DNA of 64,000 nt from JAAELZ01 sp965223465. GTDB lineage: Bacteria; Pseudomonadota; Gammaproteobacteria; Arenicellales; Poriferihabitantaceae. Shown one piece after another: positions 17,088-25,200 of this stretch (within the stretch, counting starts at the first letter, position 1; every line of letters starts with the position of its first letter). The position numbers were made by a program, and so were the translations under genes. The DNA lies in assembly GCA_965223465.1 (NCBI GenBank), contig OZ245025.1, forward strand, positions 1,116,001 through 1,180,000. The letters run 5' to 3'. Under the pieces are notes generated by a model. That model was given only the letters and a program-made list of their open reading frames with translations. It had not been told where the DNA came from and made no database searches.

Positions 17088-17596
17088 CAAGCCCTCCGTT
17101 TATTTACAATTTCCCGCGCCGTCTCAATCGCCCGGTTGCGGGATTCAACACCACCGCAAACCGCATCATCAATATGCGCCAAAAGCGATAATAAAGCCGT
17201 GATCGATTCCACCGCTTTATCGTGAATTATTTTTTGCTCCCTTTCGCTAATCTCCCCATCGGCCAGCGCTTCGTGCAGCGCGTGGTCCACTTCGCCGCGC
17301 TTTTCACCCAGCCCGGTTATCAACCGCAACAAGGTTTCTTGTTTGGTTTCGCCGGCGGGTAAGGCATACACACCCAGCCCCACCTCATACGCCAGGGATT
17401 CGATAATCTCATTATCCCGGGTAATTTTAGTAATCGCGATAACATCTGCCAGGCTCATCTGGTGTGTTTCGTTGTATGGGTCCGCCTTGTTGTTGATCGT
17501 ATTGGTGTGGTAACAGCCCATCGTTTTGGCAATCTCAGTGCCCCCGCCAGGGTGTCGATGCACCACGTCGTAGATCGAACGTAATACTTTATCCAT
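17087..17596 (-). CDS. CII-like phage regulatory protein (CP76 family)
   Basis: A 169-residue protein that matches the P2/CP-933 CII family in its N-terminal half: YDVVHRHPGGGTEIAKTMG, then NNKADPYNETHQMSLADVI and AITKITRDNEIIESLA. The helix-turn-helix binds DNA and activates or represses the early genes to set the lysis/lysogeny choice. It stands first in the leftward replication operon, right after a terminator resembling tR1. The C-terminal helical half is longer than in the smallest members. Confidence 0.8.
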   Translation of the reverse strand: MDKVLRSIYDVVHRHPGGGTEIAKTMGCYHTNTINNKADPYNETHQMSLADVIAITKITRDNEIIESLAYEVGLGVYALPAGETKQETLLRLITGLGEKRGEVDHALHEALADGEISEREQKIIHDKAVESITALLSLLAHIDDAVCGGVESRNRAIETAREIVNKRRA

Positions 17597-17669
17597 GTGA
17601 ACTATGTAATTGATTTAACGTGTATCTTTTGATTATTGTTTGCCACAATAACCGCATGATGAATACACT

Positions 17670-17696
17670 AAAAAAACCCGGCCAATTAAGGCCGGG
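17670..17696 (-). terminator. rho-independent terminator between Cro and CII-like genes
   Basis: On the minus strand CCCGGCC, a 6-base loop and GGCCGGG are followed by seven T. The position between cro and the CII-like gene matches lambda tR1, so read-through or antitermination would be needed to reach the lytic genes. Confidence 0.85.
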
Positions 17697-17793
17697 CACC
17701 AAAGGAGGAAACGCACGCTTGACCCAGCGTGCAGGGGTTTACCCGTGTTAAGATCGAAATGCTTATTCAACAATCTAAACATGGGAGAAAACT

Positions 17794-18030
17794 ATGAAGG
17801 AGACAGAACTATCCATCGACGCTATCCAGAATCATTTGTCTGCGATAGAGTTTCTACTGCTCCAGCTGACCGCCCGAAGCGCTCTGAATTCAACGGACCC
17901 TTACGAGACCTTAGATTTGCTGCAAAAAAATGGCGCCAGCAATCTTTCATCAAGCGAAAGCCTGAGTATTTACACAGCAATTCTAGAACGCGCTCGACGA
18001 TTAGTTGCCTACGACAATGCCGCCGAGTAA
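17794..18030 (+). CDS. small protein between Cro and CII-like genes, opposite strand
   Basis: A 78-residue acidic helical protein (MKETELSIDAIQNHLSAIEF at the start, SIYTAILERARRLVAYD near the end) with GGGAG before its ATG. It runs against the cro-CII direction. The amino-acid composition is much more protein-like than that of the overlapping frames on both strands. A hairpin with T-run follows. It may be expressed in the lysogen or be antisense to the lytic leader. No family is recognised. Confidence 0.6.
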   Translation: MKETELSIDAIQNHLSAIEFLLLQLTARSALNSTDPYETLDLLQKNGASNLSSSESLSIYTAILERARRLVAYDNAAE

Positions 18031-18094
18031 GCACTCTTTCTTTTTTCGTTCTTACAAAGAATAAATCACCCTCTCGCTTAGGAGGGAGCAGACT

Positions 18095-18120
18095 AGAGGT
18101 TCCGCCTCTCTTAGGGTTTT
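18095..18120 (+). terminator. terminator after the 78-residue gene
   Basis: AGAGG, TTCCG, CCTCT followed by CTTAGGGTTTTT just before the convergent end of the Cro-like gene. The stem is short, so strength is uncertain. Confidence 0.45.
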
Positions 18121-18324
18121 TCATTGCGACACCTCGACATGCTGAAAAGCCTCTGGCTTTAATACAAATTTCAACAATAAAGCGTGTTGTTGCGGTAACG
18201 GATCATCGTCCTCTAGTTGTGAGATGCGCCCTTTGGTTAAGTCTAATGCCTCTGCCAATTCAGAGGCAGACCTGTATTCGCGCAATGCCATCGCCTTGGT
18301 TATTACTATTTTTCGTACTGCCAT
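18121..18324 (-). CDS. Cro-like repressor
   Basis: A 67-residue protein with a helix-turn-helix of the Cro/YdaS type: SASELAEALDLTKGRISQLE in the middle and a short C-terminal tail. It diverges from the CI-like gene across a 70-base operator region and is the first gene of the leftward lytic transcript. It would repress the CI promoter and turn the switch to lytic growth. The start at the first ATG has only a weak GGG site; a second ATG eleven codons on is less likely, as it cuts into the fold. Confidence 0.85.
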   Translation of the reverse strand: MAVRKIVITKAMALREYRSASELAEALDLTKGRISQLEDDDPLPQQHALLLKFVLKPEAFQHVEVSQ

Positions 18325-18331
18325 AGCCCGA

Positions 18332-18360
18332 AATATAGTTATCTATACTTAAATTGTCAA
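18332..18360 (-). promoter_or_regulatory. pR-like promoter of cro with overlapping operator
   Basis: Reading leftward: TTGACA (18355-18360), 17 bases, TATATT (18332-18337), a near-consensus sigma-70 promoter. The dyad TATAG-TTAT-CTATA (18334-18347) covers the -10 and spacer, so a bound repressor would block it. The same dyad recurs at the second early promoter near 19670. Confidence 0.85.
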
Positions 18361-18390
18361 ATACTTTAAACCTTTGTTTAGTTATCTTAA
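18354..18390 (+). promoter_or_regulatory. pRM-like promoter of the CI gene with weaker operator
   Basis: TTGTCA (18354-18359), 17 bases, TTTAGT (18377-18382), a weak promoter sharing its -35 with the cro promoter. A degenerate operator TTTAG-TTAT-CTTAA (18377-18390) overlaps the -10 box. The predicted transcript would start within a few bases of the CI ATG, so the message may be leaderless. Confidence 0.6.
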
Positions 18391-18394
18391 CAAT

Positions 18395-18889
18395 ATGAAC
18401 CACGCAGGCGACAGGATCCGGAAAGCGAGAATCGACAAACGCTTAACTCAGGATAAATTAGCAAAACTAATTGGGGTGACTAAAGGTGCAATTTCCCAAT
18501 GGGAGAATAGCGACGAACCAAGCCTTACAGGCGAAAACTTATTAATGCTGGCTGCTAATTTGGATGTTTCACCGGAACTGATTGTATTTGGACAAACAAC
18601 TCAGCAGCGAACATCACAAATACCAGAGCGATTCATTAGACTTGCGGAGAATATCTATTCACTTTCACCAAAACAACAACAACTATTCGAGGAATTAGCA
18701 GCAGAATTTATTATAAATACAGGGGTGTCAAAGCATGACGAAAAAAGTAGTATCCATCGACCATTACCGAGATCACACGAGCAACCACCATCGGAGCAAC
18801 AGCTCATTGATGACGGCTACGAGCCAGGTGACTACGATCTCGAAACATCAGGACAAAAAACCAAAAACAAGGCGCGCGCCAAAAGATAG
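18395..18889 (+). CDS. CI-like repressor without peptidase domain
   Basis: A 164-residue protein with an N-terminal Cro/CI helix-turn-helix (RIRKARIDKRLTQDKLAKLI, GVTKGAISQWEN), a helical dimerisation region with SPKQQQLFEELAAEF and a polar tail. There is no S24 self-cleavage domain, so induction cannot use RecA-driven autoproteolysis; another antirepressor is expected. The start is the second possible one: an upstream TTG would place the start inside the operator. The message is likely leaderless. An overlapping frame in the 3' third is judged a shadow. Confidence 0.85.
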   Translation: MNHAGDRIRKARIDKRLTQDKLAKLIGVTKGAISQWENSDEPSLTGENLLMLAANLDVSPELIVFGQTTQQRTSQIPERFIRLAENIYSLSPKQQQLFEELAAEFIINTGVSKHDEKSSIHRPLPRSHEQPPSEQQLIDDGYEPGDYDLETSGQKTKNKARAKR

Positions 18890-18927
18890 GATCATCAGTC
18901 AGGGGCCAGGAAAATTATGGGTGTATC

Positions 18928-19176
18928 TTGAGTGAAAACAATGATATAGAAGTTCCTTTAATCGAAATGTGCGAAGATTTAATGCACGCAACGAGATCGG
19001 GAAAAATCAAAGGTGTATTGGCGCTACTCGAACATAGCAACGGTGAAATATCCGTTGCCCGTGCTGGTAGCGCGCTCGATAGATCAGAAGTATTCCAGCC
19101 CGCGCTAACGCGCCTCAGCTACGAAAATGCCATCTATCCGGACGAACCCTACATACTCAAAAAGAAAACGCTATGA
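18928..19176 (+). CDS. small acidic protein of the lysogenic operon
   Basis: An 82-residue protein that begins with TTG after the repressor gene and reads MSENNDIEVPLIEMCEDLMH at its start. The middle (GKIKGVLALLEHSNGEISV) is a likely two-strand, two-helix fold. Its stop overlaps the lipoprotein ATG (ATGA), so the two are coupled and probably expressed from the CI promoter in the lysogen. No family is recognised. A role in immunity or exclusion is suggested only by context. Confidence 0.6.
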   Translation: MSENNDIEVPLIEMCEDLMHATRSGKIKGVLALLEHSNGEISVARAGSALDRSEVFQPALTRLSYENAIYPDEPYILKKKTL

Positions 19177-19553
19177 CCAATAATACACGCACAACCATAG
19201 TCTTAATATCTATCTTGTTCGCTTTATCCGCATGCAGCGACAAAGACAAAAACGGAGAATTCGCTCAATACACCTCTAGCAACCCAATCCCGCGCAGTAT
19301 GCCCGGCGACAAGGGAAAGTATTATCTGTTGAAACAGGAAACCATTGACGGGGTGATCCACGCCATATCCAGTAGAATTGGCCCAAGCGGCCCATCTTTC
19401 TCCTCCACCGAAACGAATTGCGCAGCAGGTCAAATGCGCGAAATCGGCGCCAGCTTCACCTCACCAGAGCATATCAAAATAGCGCCTACCGATTGGTTTG
19501 ATCCGGTAAAGGGCTCCAGCAAAGCAGATTTATTCACCTACCTGTGTAAATAG
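19173..19553 (+). CDS. prophage lipoprotein, possible superinfection exclusion or lysogenic conversion gene
   Basis: A 126-residue protein with a lipoprotein signal peptide (hydrophobic IVLISILFALSAC with a lipobox LSAC, Cys at about 21), so it would be anchored to the envelope. The mature part has two more Cys (ETNCAAG near 87 and the C-terminal YLCK) that could form a disulfide. It is downstream of the CI-like gene and closed by a strong terminator, so lysogens should make it. Envelope lipoproteins in this position often block receptors or add surface traits. This is inference. Confidence 0.8.
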   Translation: MTNNTRTTIVLISILFALSACSDKDKNGEFAQYTSSNPIPRSMPGDKGKYYLLKQETIDGVIHAISSRIGPSGPSFSSTETNCAAGQMREIGASFTSPEHIKIAPTDWFDPVKGSSKADLFTYLCK

Positions 19554-19577
19554 CCCAACCCTTTAAGCGTTAACCCA

Positions 19578-19600
19578 ACCCGCCACTCGGCGGGTTTTTT
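19578..19600 (+). terminator. rho-independent terminator of the lysogenic operon
   Basis: ACCCGCC, ACTC, GGCGGGT followed by a run of six T. A strong stem placed 24 bases after the lipoprotein stop. Confidence 0.92.
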
Positions 19601-19629
19601 ATTGCCCAAAAAATATTTGTTTAATATTC

Positions 19630-19678
19630 TTGACTAAAAATGTTTAGTATTCTATATTTCGACGAATAGTTATCTATA
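19630..19678 (+). promoter_or_regulatory. pL-like early promoter with repressor operator at +1
   Basis: TTGACT (19630-19635), 17 bases, TATATT (19653-19658), followed by AATAG-TTAT-CTATA (19665-19678). The 14-base core ATAGTTATCTATAC is identical to that in the cro promoter, so the same repressor should shut off the long rightward early operon. Confidence 0.85.
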
Positions 19679-19709
19679 CATTGAACAATATCCAACCCTA
19701 TACCACGAT

Positions 19710-19859
19710 ATGCCAAGCGAACAACCAACCATGAAAACCCTCTGGCAAAGCTTTACGCCACGGGAAAAGCGCGATCACATCCTCGCGACCATCGCTTTTA
19801 TCGGCCTAATCGCCGTTCTGCTGGTCAGCACCGCCATCGCAGGCTTGCTCATCCAATAA
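19710..19859 (+). CDS. small membrane protein, first gene of the early operon
   Basis: A 49-residue protein with a basic N-terminus (PREKRD) and one membrane helix (ATIAFIGLIAVLLVSTAIAG). It is the first open frame after the pL-like promoter. A shorter start seven codons on is possible; neither has a clear Shine-Dalgarno. It ends 10 bases before the next gene. Small single-pass proteins early in phage operons may act as host-takeover or exclusion proteins, but nothing specific can be said. Confidence 0.5.
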   Translation: MPSEQPTMKTLWQSFTPREKRDHILATIAFIGLIAVLLVSTAIAGLLIQ

Positions 19860-19869
19860 CGAGGAAACC

Positions 19870-20513
<644 letters not shown>

Positions 20514-20517
<4 letters not shown>

Positions 20518-20936
20518 GCTGGACACCCGCAAACCGTGAAGAAACGCTCGACACCAAAGCCACCTATTACGACCAAGGCGGCATTGATACCATGGCGATT
20601 ATCAAGTCCAAACTGACCCAGGCGCAATTTGAGGGCTATCTGCTCGGTCAATCCCTGAAATATCTATCACGCGTGAATTTCAAACACGCAACCAAAGGCG
20701 AACAACGCCGTGATATTGAAAAAGCTCGCTTCTACGCAGATCAGCTGATCAAAAGCATGGATATCTCCATAGTCCAGGAGAAAGAAATGGTCGCCGAACG
20801 GGCAGAATCAATGAACGCCACGCCGACCCACGATAAGGAGCGAACCATCGATACTGCCGACGGCCCTAAAGTAAGCGCCATATCAGCGAACCCAACAGGC
20901 GGAATAATCCATTCCAATCAGGACCACAAAATATGA
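20514..20936 (+). CDS. DUF3310-family phage protein
   Basis: A 140-residue protein. Residues 18 to 80 (YYDQGGIDTMAIIKSKLT, FEGYLLGQSLKYLSR, KARFYADQLI) match the DUF3310 phage family, whose members are linked to nucleotide metabolism modules, though their activity is not established. The C-terminal third is polar. The ATG overlaps the previous stop as ATGA and its own stop overlaps the next gene, showing an unbroken coupled operon. Confidence 0.8.
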
Positions 20937-21169
20937 GCCTATCAACCATCAATCAAGCCGTCGACAGAATCCTGCATTCACAGTCACGCATCGCCGTATT
21001 CAAAAACCTCGGCCCGGACAGACGCCCGCTAAATACGGTATTCGCCGACACCACCCATACCGCCCAACTCATTAACGACAACCCGGCCAACCTGATCGGC
21101 ATCTTTGACGGCGGCAGCGATGCGGAATCGACCCACCAAGCTATAAACAATGGGCTTAACAATGCCTAA
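20933..21169 (+). CDS. small phage protein, unknown
   Basis: A 78-residue protein (MSLSTINQAVDRILHSQSRI at the start, LIGIFDGGSDAEST near the end). It is coupled by ATGA to the DUF3310 gene and overlaps the next start by 8 bases. I do not recognise it. The coupling and protein-like composition support a real gene. Confidence 0.55.
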   Translation: MSLSTINQAVDRILHSQSRIAVFKNLGPDRRPLNTVFADTTHTAQLINDNPANLIGIFDGGSDAESTHQAINNGLNNA

Positions 21170-21356
21170 TCACAGAAAAGAACTCGAAATGCTCCGTATG
21201 CAAACGTGGGTACTCGCATGGGTGCACACCAGTGGCGGTCGGGGCCCCATAATGCCCAGCGTAGCAACCGAACACGCCGACGCATGCCTAGCAGACTTTG
21301 ACAAACGCTTCCCGAGCAAAGACTGGGACAAAACACAAGATGCGCCCGATCTCTAA
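21162..21356 (+). CDS. small phage protein, unknown
   Basis: A 64-residue protein beginning MPNHRKELEMLRMQTWVLAW, ending in an acidic tail. The start is the ATG within the end of the previous gene (overlap 8 bases); a longer frame starting 12 bases before is less consistent with the neighbours. The sequence CLADFDKRFPSK suggests a helical protein. Family unknown. Confidence 0.5.
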   Translation: MPNHRKELEMLRMQTWVLAWVHTSGGRGPIMPSVATEHADACLADFDKRFPSKDWDKTQDAPDL

Positions 21357-21525
21357 CCCAACCACTCTATTTATGTGGGCTGGAACCAGCGCCACCGATA
21401 TCGAGAGCTACGCCTGCGCCATCGGCGCCACGCCCATGTTTGCGCAAAACCGGCTCTACCTGCAAACCAATGGCGGACGCATCATTCCTGTGATCATTAT
21501 TTTCGAGCGCCCTATGCTGCACTAA
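21340..21525 (+). CDS. small phage protein, unknown
   Basis: A 61-residue protein (MRPISNPTTLFMWAGTSATD) whose start overlaps the previous gene by 17 bases. It has one Cys (SYACAIGA) and a hydrophobic C-terminal strand (RIIPVIIIFERP). It is collinear with the operon and 10 bases before the next ATG. Family unknown. Confidence 0.5.
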   Translation: MRPISNPTTLFMWAGTSATDIESYACAIGATPMFAQNRLYLQTNGGRIIPVIIIFERPMLH

Positions 21526-21535
21526 TCGCCATACC

Positions 21536-21784
21536 ATGAACACCAATCACCTCATCAACCTGAACCTGCTGCGCCGGCATCTGACCGCTGAGCTTAACCA
21601 GCTCGGCAGAACCATCACCGCACAAGGCACAAACGCCGAGCTCGGCAGACAATTTAACGCACTCGCGCTAAGCGTGAGCATTCTGAACTGCGCCGAATCA
21701 ACCGACGACGAAACCTTTACCAACATCTCAGACACCCATATCGAATACGTCGATATGCGTGAAGTCATCAATTGCGAACTATGA
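21536..21784 (+). CDS. small phage protein, unknown
   Basis: An 82-residue, mainly helical protein (LNLLRRHLTAELNQLGRTIT) with an acidic C-terminus (THIEYVDMREVINCEL). Its stop overlaps the next ATG as ATGA. No family recognised. It precedes an excisionase-like gene, so it may belong to the recombination control set, but that is only positional. Confidence 0.5.
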   Translation: MNTNHLINLNLLRRHLTAELNQLGRTITAQGTNAELGRQFNALALSVSILNCAESTDDETFTNISDTHIEYVDMREVINCEL

Positions 21785-22023
21785 CTACCGCACAAACACA
21801 CCAAAATCACCCACCCACTGCCGCAATGGTCAACCTTGACCTGCGCGGCAAGGAGTATTTCAGCCTGGCCGAGGCTGCGCATTATTGCTGCTGCAGCCCG
21901 TCCCAATTTCGCCGCAAAGCCGATGGCTACGGCATCTATGCCGCCAAACGCTTCGGCCGCATCGTGTATCGCCGCGCGGATTGCCAGGCTTATATGGAAT
22001 CCGCTTTTATCGAGGACTATTGA
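21781..22023 (+). CDS. excisionase-like helix-turn-helix protein
   Basis: An 80-residue protein with a MerR/Xis-type winged helix: YFSLAEAAHYCCCSPSQFRR, then GRIVYRRADCQAYMES. The N-terminal 20 residues are polar. Small proteins of this kind bind DNA at attachment or promoter sites; in a prophage with a tyrosine integrase it is the best candidate excisionase, though the integrase lies 7 kb away. ATGA coupling to the preceding gene fixes the start. Confidence 0.6.
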   Translation: MTTAQTHQNHPPTAAMVNLDLRGKEYFSLAEAAHYCCCSPSQFRRKADGYGIYAAKRFGRIVYRRADCQAYMESAFIEDY

Positions 22024-22245
22024 ATGAACAAAACAAGATTAGAGGCAACCCCGTGCGCCATTGTCATCGCCGCGCTCCTGCTCTTAGCCAGCAGCCTGGC
22101 CGCCTTTGAGCCAGAACCAGCCACGCCATCGAAACCAACACAAATACAGGCGGAAAAGCATCCGCCCACCAAAGCCGAAAAACTGATCTTACAGATCAAA
22201 AAGTTTTACCACGACGAGTTATCAACCAATAACGGAGAATCTTAA
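22024..22245 (+). CDS. small exported or membrane-anchored phage protein
   Basis: A 73-residue protein with a hydrophobic segment at residues 10 to 28 (CAIVIAALLLLASSLAAF), either a signal peptide or a membrane anchor, followed by a Pro/Lys/Glu-rich stretch (PEPATPSKPTQIQAEK) and a charged end. It starts right after the previous stop. No lipobox is seen. Function unknown. Confidence 0.55.
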   Translation: MNKTRLEATPCAIVIAALLLLASSLAAFEPEPATPSKPTQIQAEKHPPTKAEKLILQIKKFYHDELSTNNGES

Positions 22246-22605
22246 ATGCCCGCAAGACCTTTTATCGATACCATGCGCGATATCCGCTCAGGCGACCTGC
22301 TAGACGAGCTTGGCGACAAGCTCAACCAGCTTGTAGACGCATGCAACTACACCAATAAAAACGGCACGCTCACGCTCACGCTTACCATCAAGCCGGACGA
22401 GAAAACCGGCACCGCGGTGATCATCGACGACGTTAAAACCAAAACGCCGAAAGAGATCACTGCCACCCTGTTTCACATCACGCCCGAACACAATTTATCC
22501 CTGCGCAACCCGCGCCAGCCGGATATCCCCAACCTTGAACCCGTCAAAGGCGACAAGGTAATCGAGCCGTCCAAACCATCAACCAAAAACATGGAGAATT
22601 CGTAA
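22246..22605 (+). CDS. conserved phage protein next to DUF2303
   Basis: A 119-residue protein (FIDTMRDIRSGDLLDELGDK at the start, TLTLTIKPDEKTGTAVIIDD in the middle) of a type often found directly before DUF2303 genes in phage recombination or early regions. It has one helix followed by a beta domain. It shares its stop base with the next ATG. No biochemical role is established for the family as far as I know. Confidence 0.65.
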   Translation: MPARPFIDTMRDIRSGDLLDELGDKLNQLVDACNYTNKNGTLTLTLTIKPDEKTGTAVIIDDVKTKTPKEITATLFHITPEHNLSLRNPRQPDIPNLEPVKGDKVIEPSKPSTKNMENS

Positions 22606-23417
22606 TGTCTGAATCAATCTTAGAAGGCCAAATAGGCAGCACTAACAACGAAATCGTGCGCGATCTAGCCCTTGCTGCGACGGAAATCGTTGCCGAAGTA
22701 GAGCTGCCAAATGGCGAAACGATCCCCGCGCATTTTGTCCATAAGGACATGGTTGAAGTGGACAAAACAGACCAGATGACCGCTCCGATGAACATCACCG
22801 AGGCGCAAGCTTTTGGCACAGTCGAATCACTAATTGAATATATTGCTTGTTTCGGCAAAACGCCTTTTATTATCGGAAAACCCCGTCAAGACGGGGAATT
22901 GTTTCGCGTGATATTGGATTACCACACCCAGGAGCAGCCCTCCCATTGCAGGCATATAGCAGCGTTATTGGTGTCAAACAGCGCCCAATGGGCAACATGG
23001 ACCAACGCCGCCGGCGAACGCTTTTCACAACGAAAATTCAAGGAATTCATCGAGGACAATATCGAAGACGTCACCGAGCCAGATTCCGCCACCATTCTTC
23101 AACAAATCGCGGAAGTCAAAGTAGAATCCAAACAAGACACCTCCACTAAGGTAGACAACCAGGGCGACTCCGTCAAACAGGACGCCTCGCTCAAACTCGC
23201 CACCGATGCACCCCAGCCGCTTACCCTGGCATTAAAACCGTGGAAATGTATGTCAACCCACATGGAGATCACCGCTCGTATTTACGCGCACGTAAATGCC
23301 AACGGCCGTGTGGAGTTTAGCTATCAGCTAATCAATGCAGATGCCGCGATCGAGCAAAAATTTAACGACTACCGCGAGCAGATAGCGAAAGAAACCAAGC
23401 AGACGGTTTATGTATAA
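22605..23417 (+). CDS. DUF2303-family phage protein (YfdQ-like)
   Basis: A 270-residue protein similar to YfdQ/DUF2303: RVILDYHTQEQPSHCRHIAA in the middle, then WTNAAGERFSQRKFKEFIED, a helical linker, and a beta C-terminal half with LALKPWKCMSTHMEITARI. Family members are common in prophage early regions and their activity is unknown. It follows the conserved small gene without a gap and precedes the DUF5131 gene by 20 bases. Confidence 0.85.
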   Translation: MSESILEGQIGSTNNEIVRDLALAATEIVAEVELPNGETIPAHFVHKDMVEVDKTDQMTAPMNITEAQAFGTVESLIEYIACFGKTPFIIGKPRQDGELFRVILDYHTQEQPSHCRHIAALLVSNSAQWATWTNAAGERFSQRKFKEFIEDNIEDVTEPDSATILQQIAEVKVESKQDTSTKVDNQGDSVKQDASLKLATDAPQPLTLALKPWKCMSTHMEITARIYAHVNANGRVEFSYQLINADAAIEQKFNDYREQIAKETKQTVYV

Positions 23418-23437
23418 CCCGTCTCCAGCGGCACAAC

Positions 23438-24193
23438 ATGGCCGATAGCACCCAAATCGCCTGGACGGACAGCACCTTTAACCCGTGGTGGGGCTGCACC
23501 AAAATTGCCCCGGGCTGCGATAACTGCTATGCAGCCGCGTTCGACAAACGCATCGGCGGCAAGCACTGGGAAAACCAGCCCCGAACAATGTCCGAAGCCT
23601 ACTGGCAAAAGCCACTGCGATGGCACCAACAAGTCCAGGCCACAGGCTTGATGCATAAAGTATTTTGCGGCTCAATGTGCGACTGGACCGACAACAACGC
23701 CCCGGCCGGGCAGCTCGTAAGGCTGTGGGACACCATCAGACTCACCCCTGACCTGGACTGGCAGCTGCTCACCAAACGTGCAGTCAATATCAAAAAGCGC
23801 CTCCCCAGCGATTGGGACGAGGGATACGATAACGTCTGGCTAGGCGTCACCGTAGAAAACTGCAAGCACGGCCTCAAACGCCTGGAAATACTGAAAACCA
23901 TCCCCGCGTATATTCGCTTTATTTCCGTCGAACCGCTGCTCGAATGCCTCGGCCCCGTCGATCTTAACGGCATTGATTGGGTCATCGTGGGCGGCGAATC
24001 CGGCCCACACGCCAGGCCCATGAACAAAGACTGGGTGTATTCGCTGCAACGCCAATGCCACGAACAAAATACCCCCTTTTTCTTCAAACAATGGGGCGGC
24101 ACATCACGCGACAAAGGCGGCGACTTAATCAACGGCCAGCAGTATAAAAACTGGCCGGAAAACATATATACAGACTTCGGAGCCTATCAATGA
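23438..24193 (+). CDS. phage Gp37/Gp68 family protein (DUF5131), radical-SAM-like
   Basis: A 251-residue protein that starts ADSTQIAWTDSTFNPWWGCT, the clear signature of the Gp37/Gp68 (DUF5131) family. Cys20, Cys27 and Cys30 form a C-x6-C-x2-C cluster that could bind a 4Fe-4S centre as in radical-SAM enzymes, and a barrel-like pattern follows (WLGVTVENCKHGLKRLE, IRFISVEPLLECLGPVDL, WVIVGGESGPHARPM). Its substrate is not known. A role in DNA or RNA base modification is plausible. It is coupled to the next gene (ATGA). Confidence 0.88.
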   Translation: MADSTQIAWTDSTFNPWWGCTKIAPGCDNCYAAAFDKRIGGKHWENQPRTMSEAYWQKPLRWHQQVQATGLMHKVFCGSMCDWTDNNAPAGQLVRLWDTIRLTPDLDWQLLTKRAVNIKKRLPSDWDEGYDNVWLGVTVENCKHGLKRLEILKTIPAYIRFISVEPLLECLGPVDLNGIDWVIVGGESGPHARPMNKDWVYSLQRQCHEQNTPFFFKQWGGTSRDKGGDLINGQQYKNWPENIYTDFGAYQ

Positions 24194-24678
24194 CAACCAC
24201 CATTTGGATACCAGAATCAACCGTCCGGCACGGGTATTACGCGATGAAATCACCCAAAACACATGGCTATATCAACTCCCAAGGCACTGGATACTCCACC
24301 ACCATTCAATCTGATGCCATGCAGTTTCTGAGCCAGGCAGAATGTCAGGCGTGGTGCGATGCATGGATTGCGGACAACGAAAGAACCGGTATCATTGACA
24401 GATTCAAGCCCCGTGAAACCTGCCTTAGCTCCTCCTCGGTAATTTATTCAGAAATCCGCAACGAACGCACCCGCCAGGATAAGAAATGGGGTGGCCCAGA
24501 CCATGATAATAATCATAGCCTGTCGGATTGGAATCGCTTTATTGATCACCAGCAGCACGAGGCCACCTATGAGCCAACATTAGACGACGTTCGATATCGG
24601 CTAATAAAAATAGGCGCGCTCGCCGTTGCCGCGGTGGAATCGATTGATCGGAAGCACGGGGATCACTATGCCAAATGA
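24190..24678 (+). CDS. phage protein with MazG-like C-terminal domain
   Basis: A 162-residue protein. The N-terminal 70 residues are Ser/Thr-rich with no known domain. The C-terminal part (IRNERTRQDKKWGGPDHDNN, then YRLIKIGALAVAAVESIDR) resembles phage proteins of the all-alpha NTP pyrophosphohydrolase type (MazG-like). These may clean the nucleotide pool, but metal-binding residues cannot be confirmed by eye. ATGA overlap with the preceding gene; its stop overlaps the next start. Confidence 0.6.
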   Translation: MTTTIWIPESTVRHGYYAMKSPKTHGYINSQGTGYSTTIQSDAMQFLSQAECQAWCDAWIADNERTGIIDRFKPRETCLSSSSVIYSEIRNERTRQDKKWGGPDHDNNHSLSDWNRFIDHQQHEATYEPTLDDVRYRLIKIGALAVAAVESIDRKHGDHYAK

Positions 24679-24913
24679 AAAGTTCCCAACCGTAGAACAG
24701 GCAATCAAACGCCTTGAAAGGCTTGGCAATGATGGATTCATTGTATCAATAGTTTACGGACGGTGCGGCAACTCAGGGGCTCAATATTCAGTAGACGTGC
24801 TCAACCGAAAGGGGCAGACCTTCGGCATACCATTTGCCGCCACCAGCATTCAACTCGCAGTCCATATTGCCGAGCACGAAATCCACGAGCGCGGCTGGGA
24901 CAAACAGTCATGA
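24668..24913 (+). CDS. small phage protein, unknown
   Basis: An 81-residue protein (MPNEKFPTVEQAIKRLERLG) with a mixed alpha/beta pattern. The start is the ATG within the end of the previous gene; an earlier ATG lies deep inside it in another frame. Its stop overlaps the next start as ATGA. No family recognised. Confidence 0.55.
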   Translation: MPNEKFPTVEQAIKRLERLGNDGFIVSIVYGRCGNSGAQYSVDVLNRKGQTFGIPFAATSIQLAVHIAEHEIHERGWDKQS

Positions 24914-25200
24914 CCACCCTACCCACCGGCCTATTGCTCGCCCTGGCGACCTTCGCCAACGTGTTCTTATTGGTGTTTCAACAACAAAACGTCCACCACC
25001 GATACCTGCTCCTCGGCTCATTCACCAGCGCCGCGATCTCCCTGTGCTACGTCACCATGATCCTGCTATCCATCGAAATTCGCTGGGCCTCGCTCTGGTA
25101 CATGGTGCCATCCGGTATCGCCGGTTTTCTCGGCAGCATGCACGCCCATCCAAGGATGGTGAGCCGAATGAACCGCACCCCCCGGAGTCGGCCAAAATGA
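24910..25200 (+). CDS. small membrane protein, unknown
   Basis: A 96-residue protein with three likely membrane helices (LLLALATFANVFLLVF, YLLLGSFTSAAISLCYVTMI, WYMVPSGIAGFLGSM) and a basic C-terminal tail (MVSRMNRTPRSRPK). ATGA coupling on both sides. It pairs with the next membrane protein and may be a holin-like or exclusion protein, but there is no endolysin next to it. Confidence 0.6.
   Translation: MTTLPTGLLLALATFANVFLLVFQQQNVHHRYLLLGSFTSAAISLCYVTMILLSIEIRWASLWYMVPSGIAGFLGSMHAHPRMVSRMNRTPRSRPK

Noticed and set aside
17822..18124. A 100-codon frame on the minus strand between Cro and the CII-like gene
   Set aside because: The opposite-strand 78-residue gene has a ribosome site and a more natural composition; the minus frame is Arg/Lys-rich without a domain.
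18735..18935. A 66-codon frame overlapping the end of the CI-like gene
   Set aside because: The CI frame has the more protein-like tail, and no site precedes this ATG. It could be coupled to the next gene, but support is too weak.
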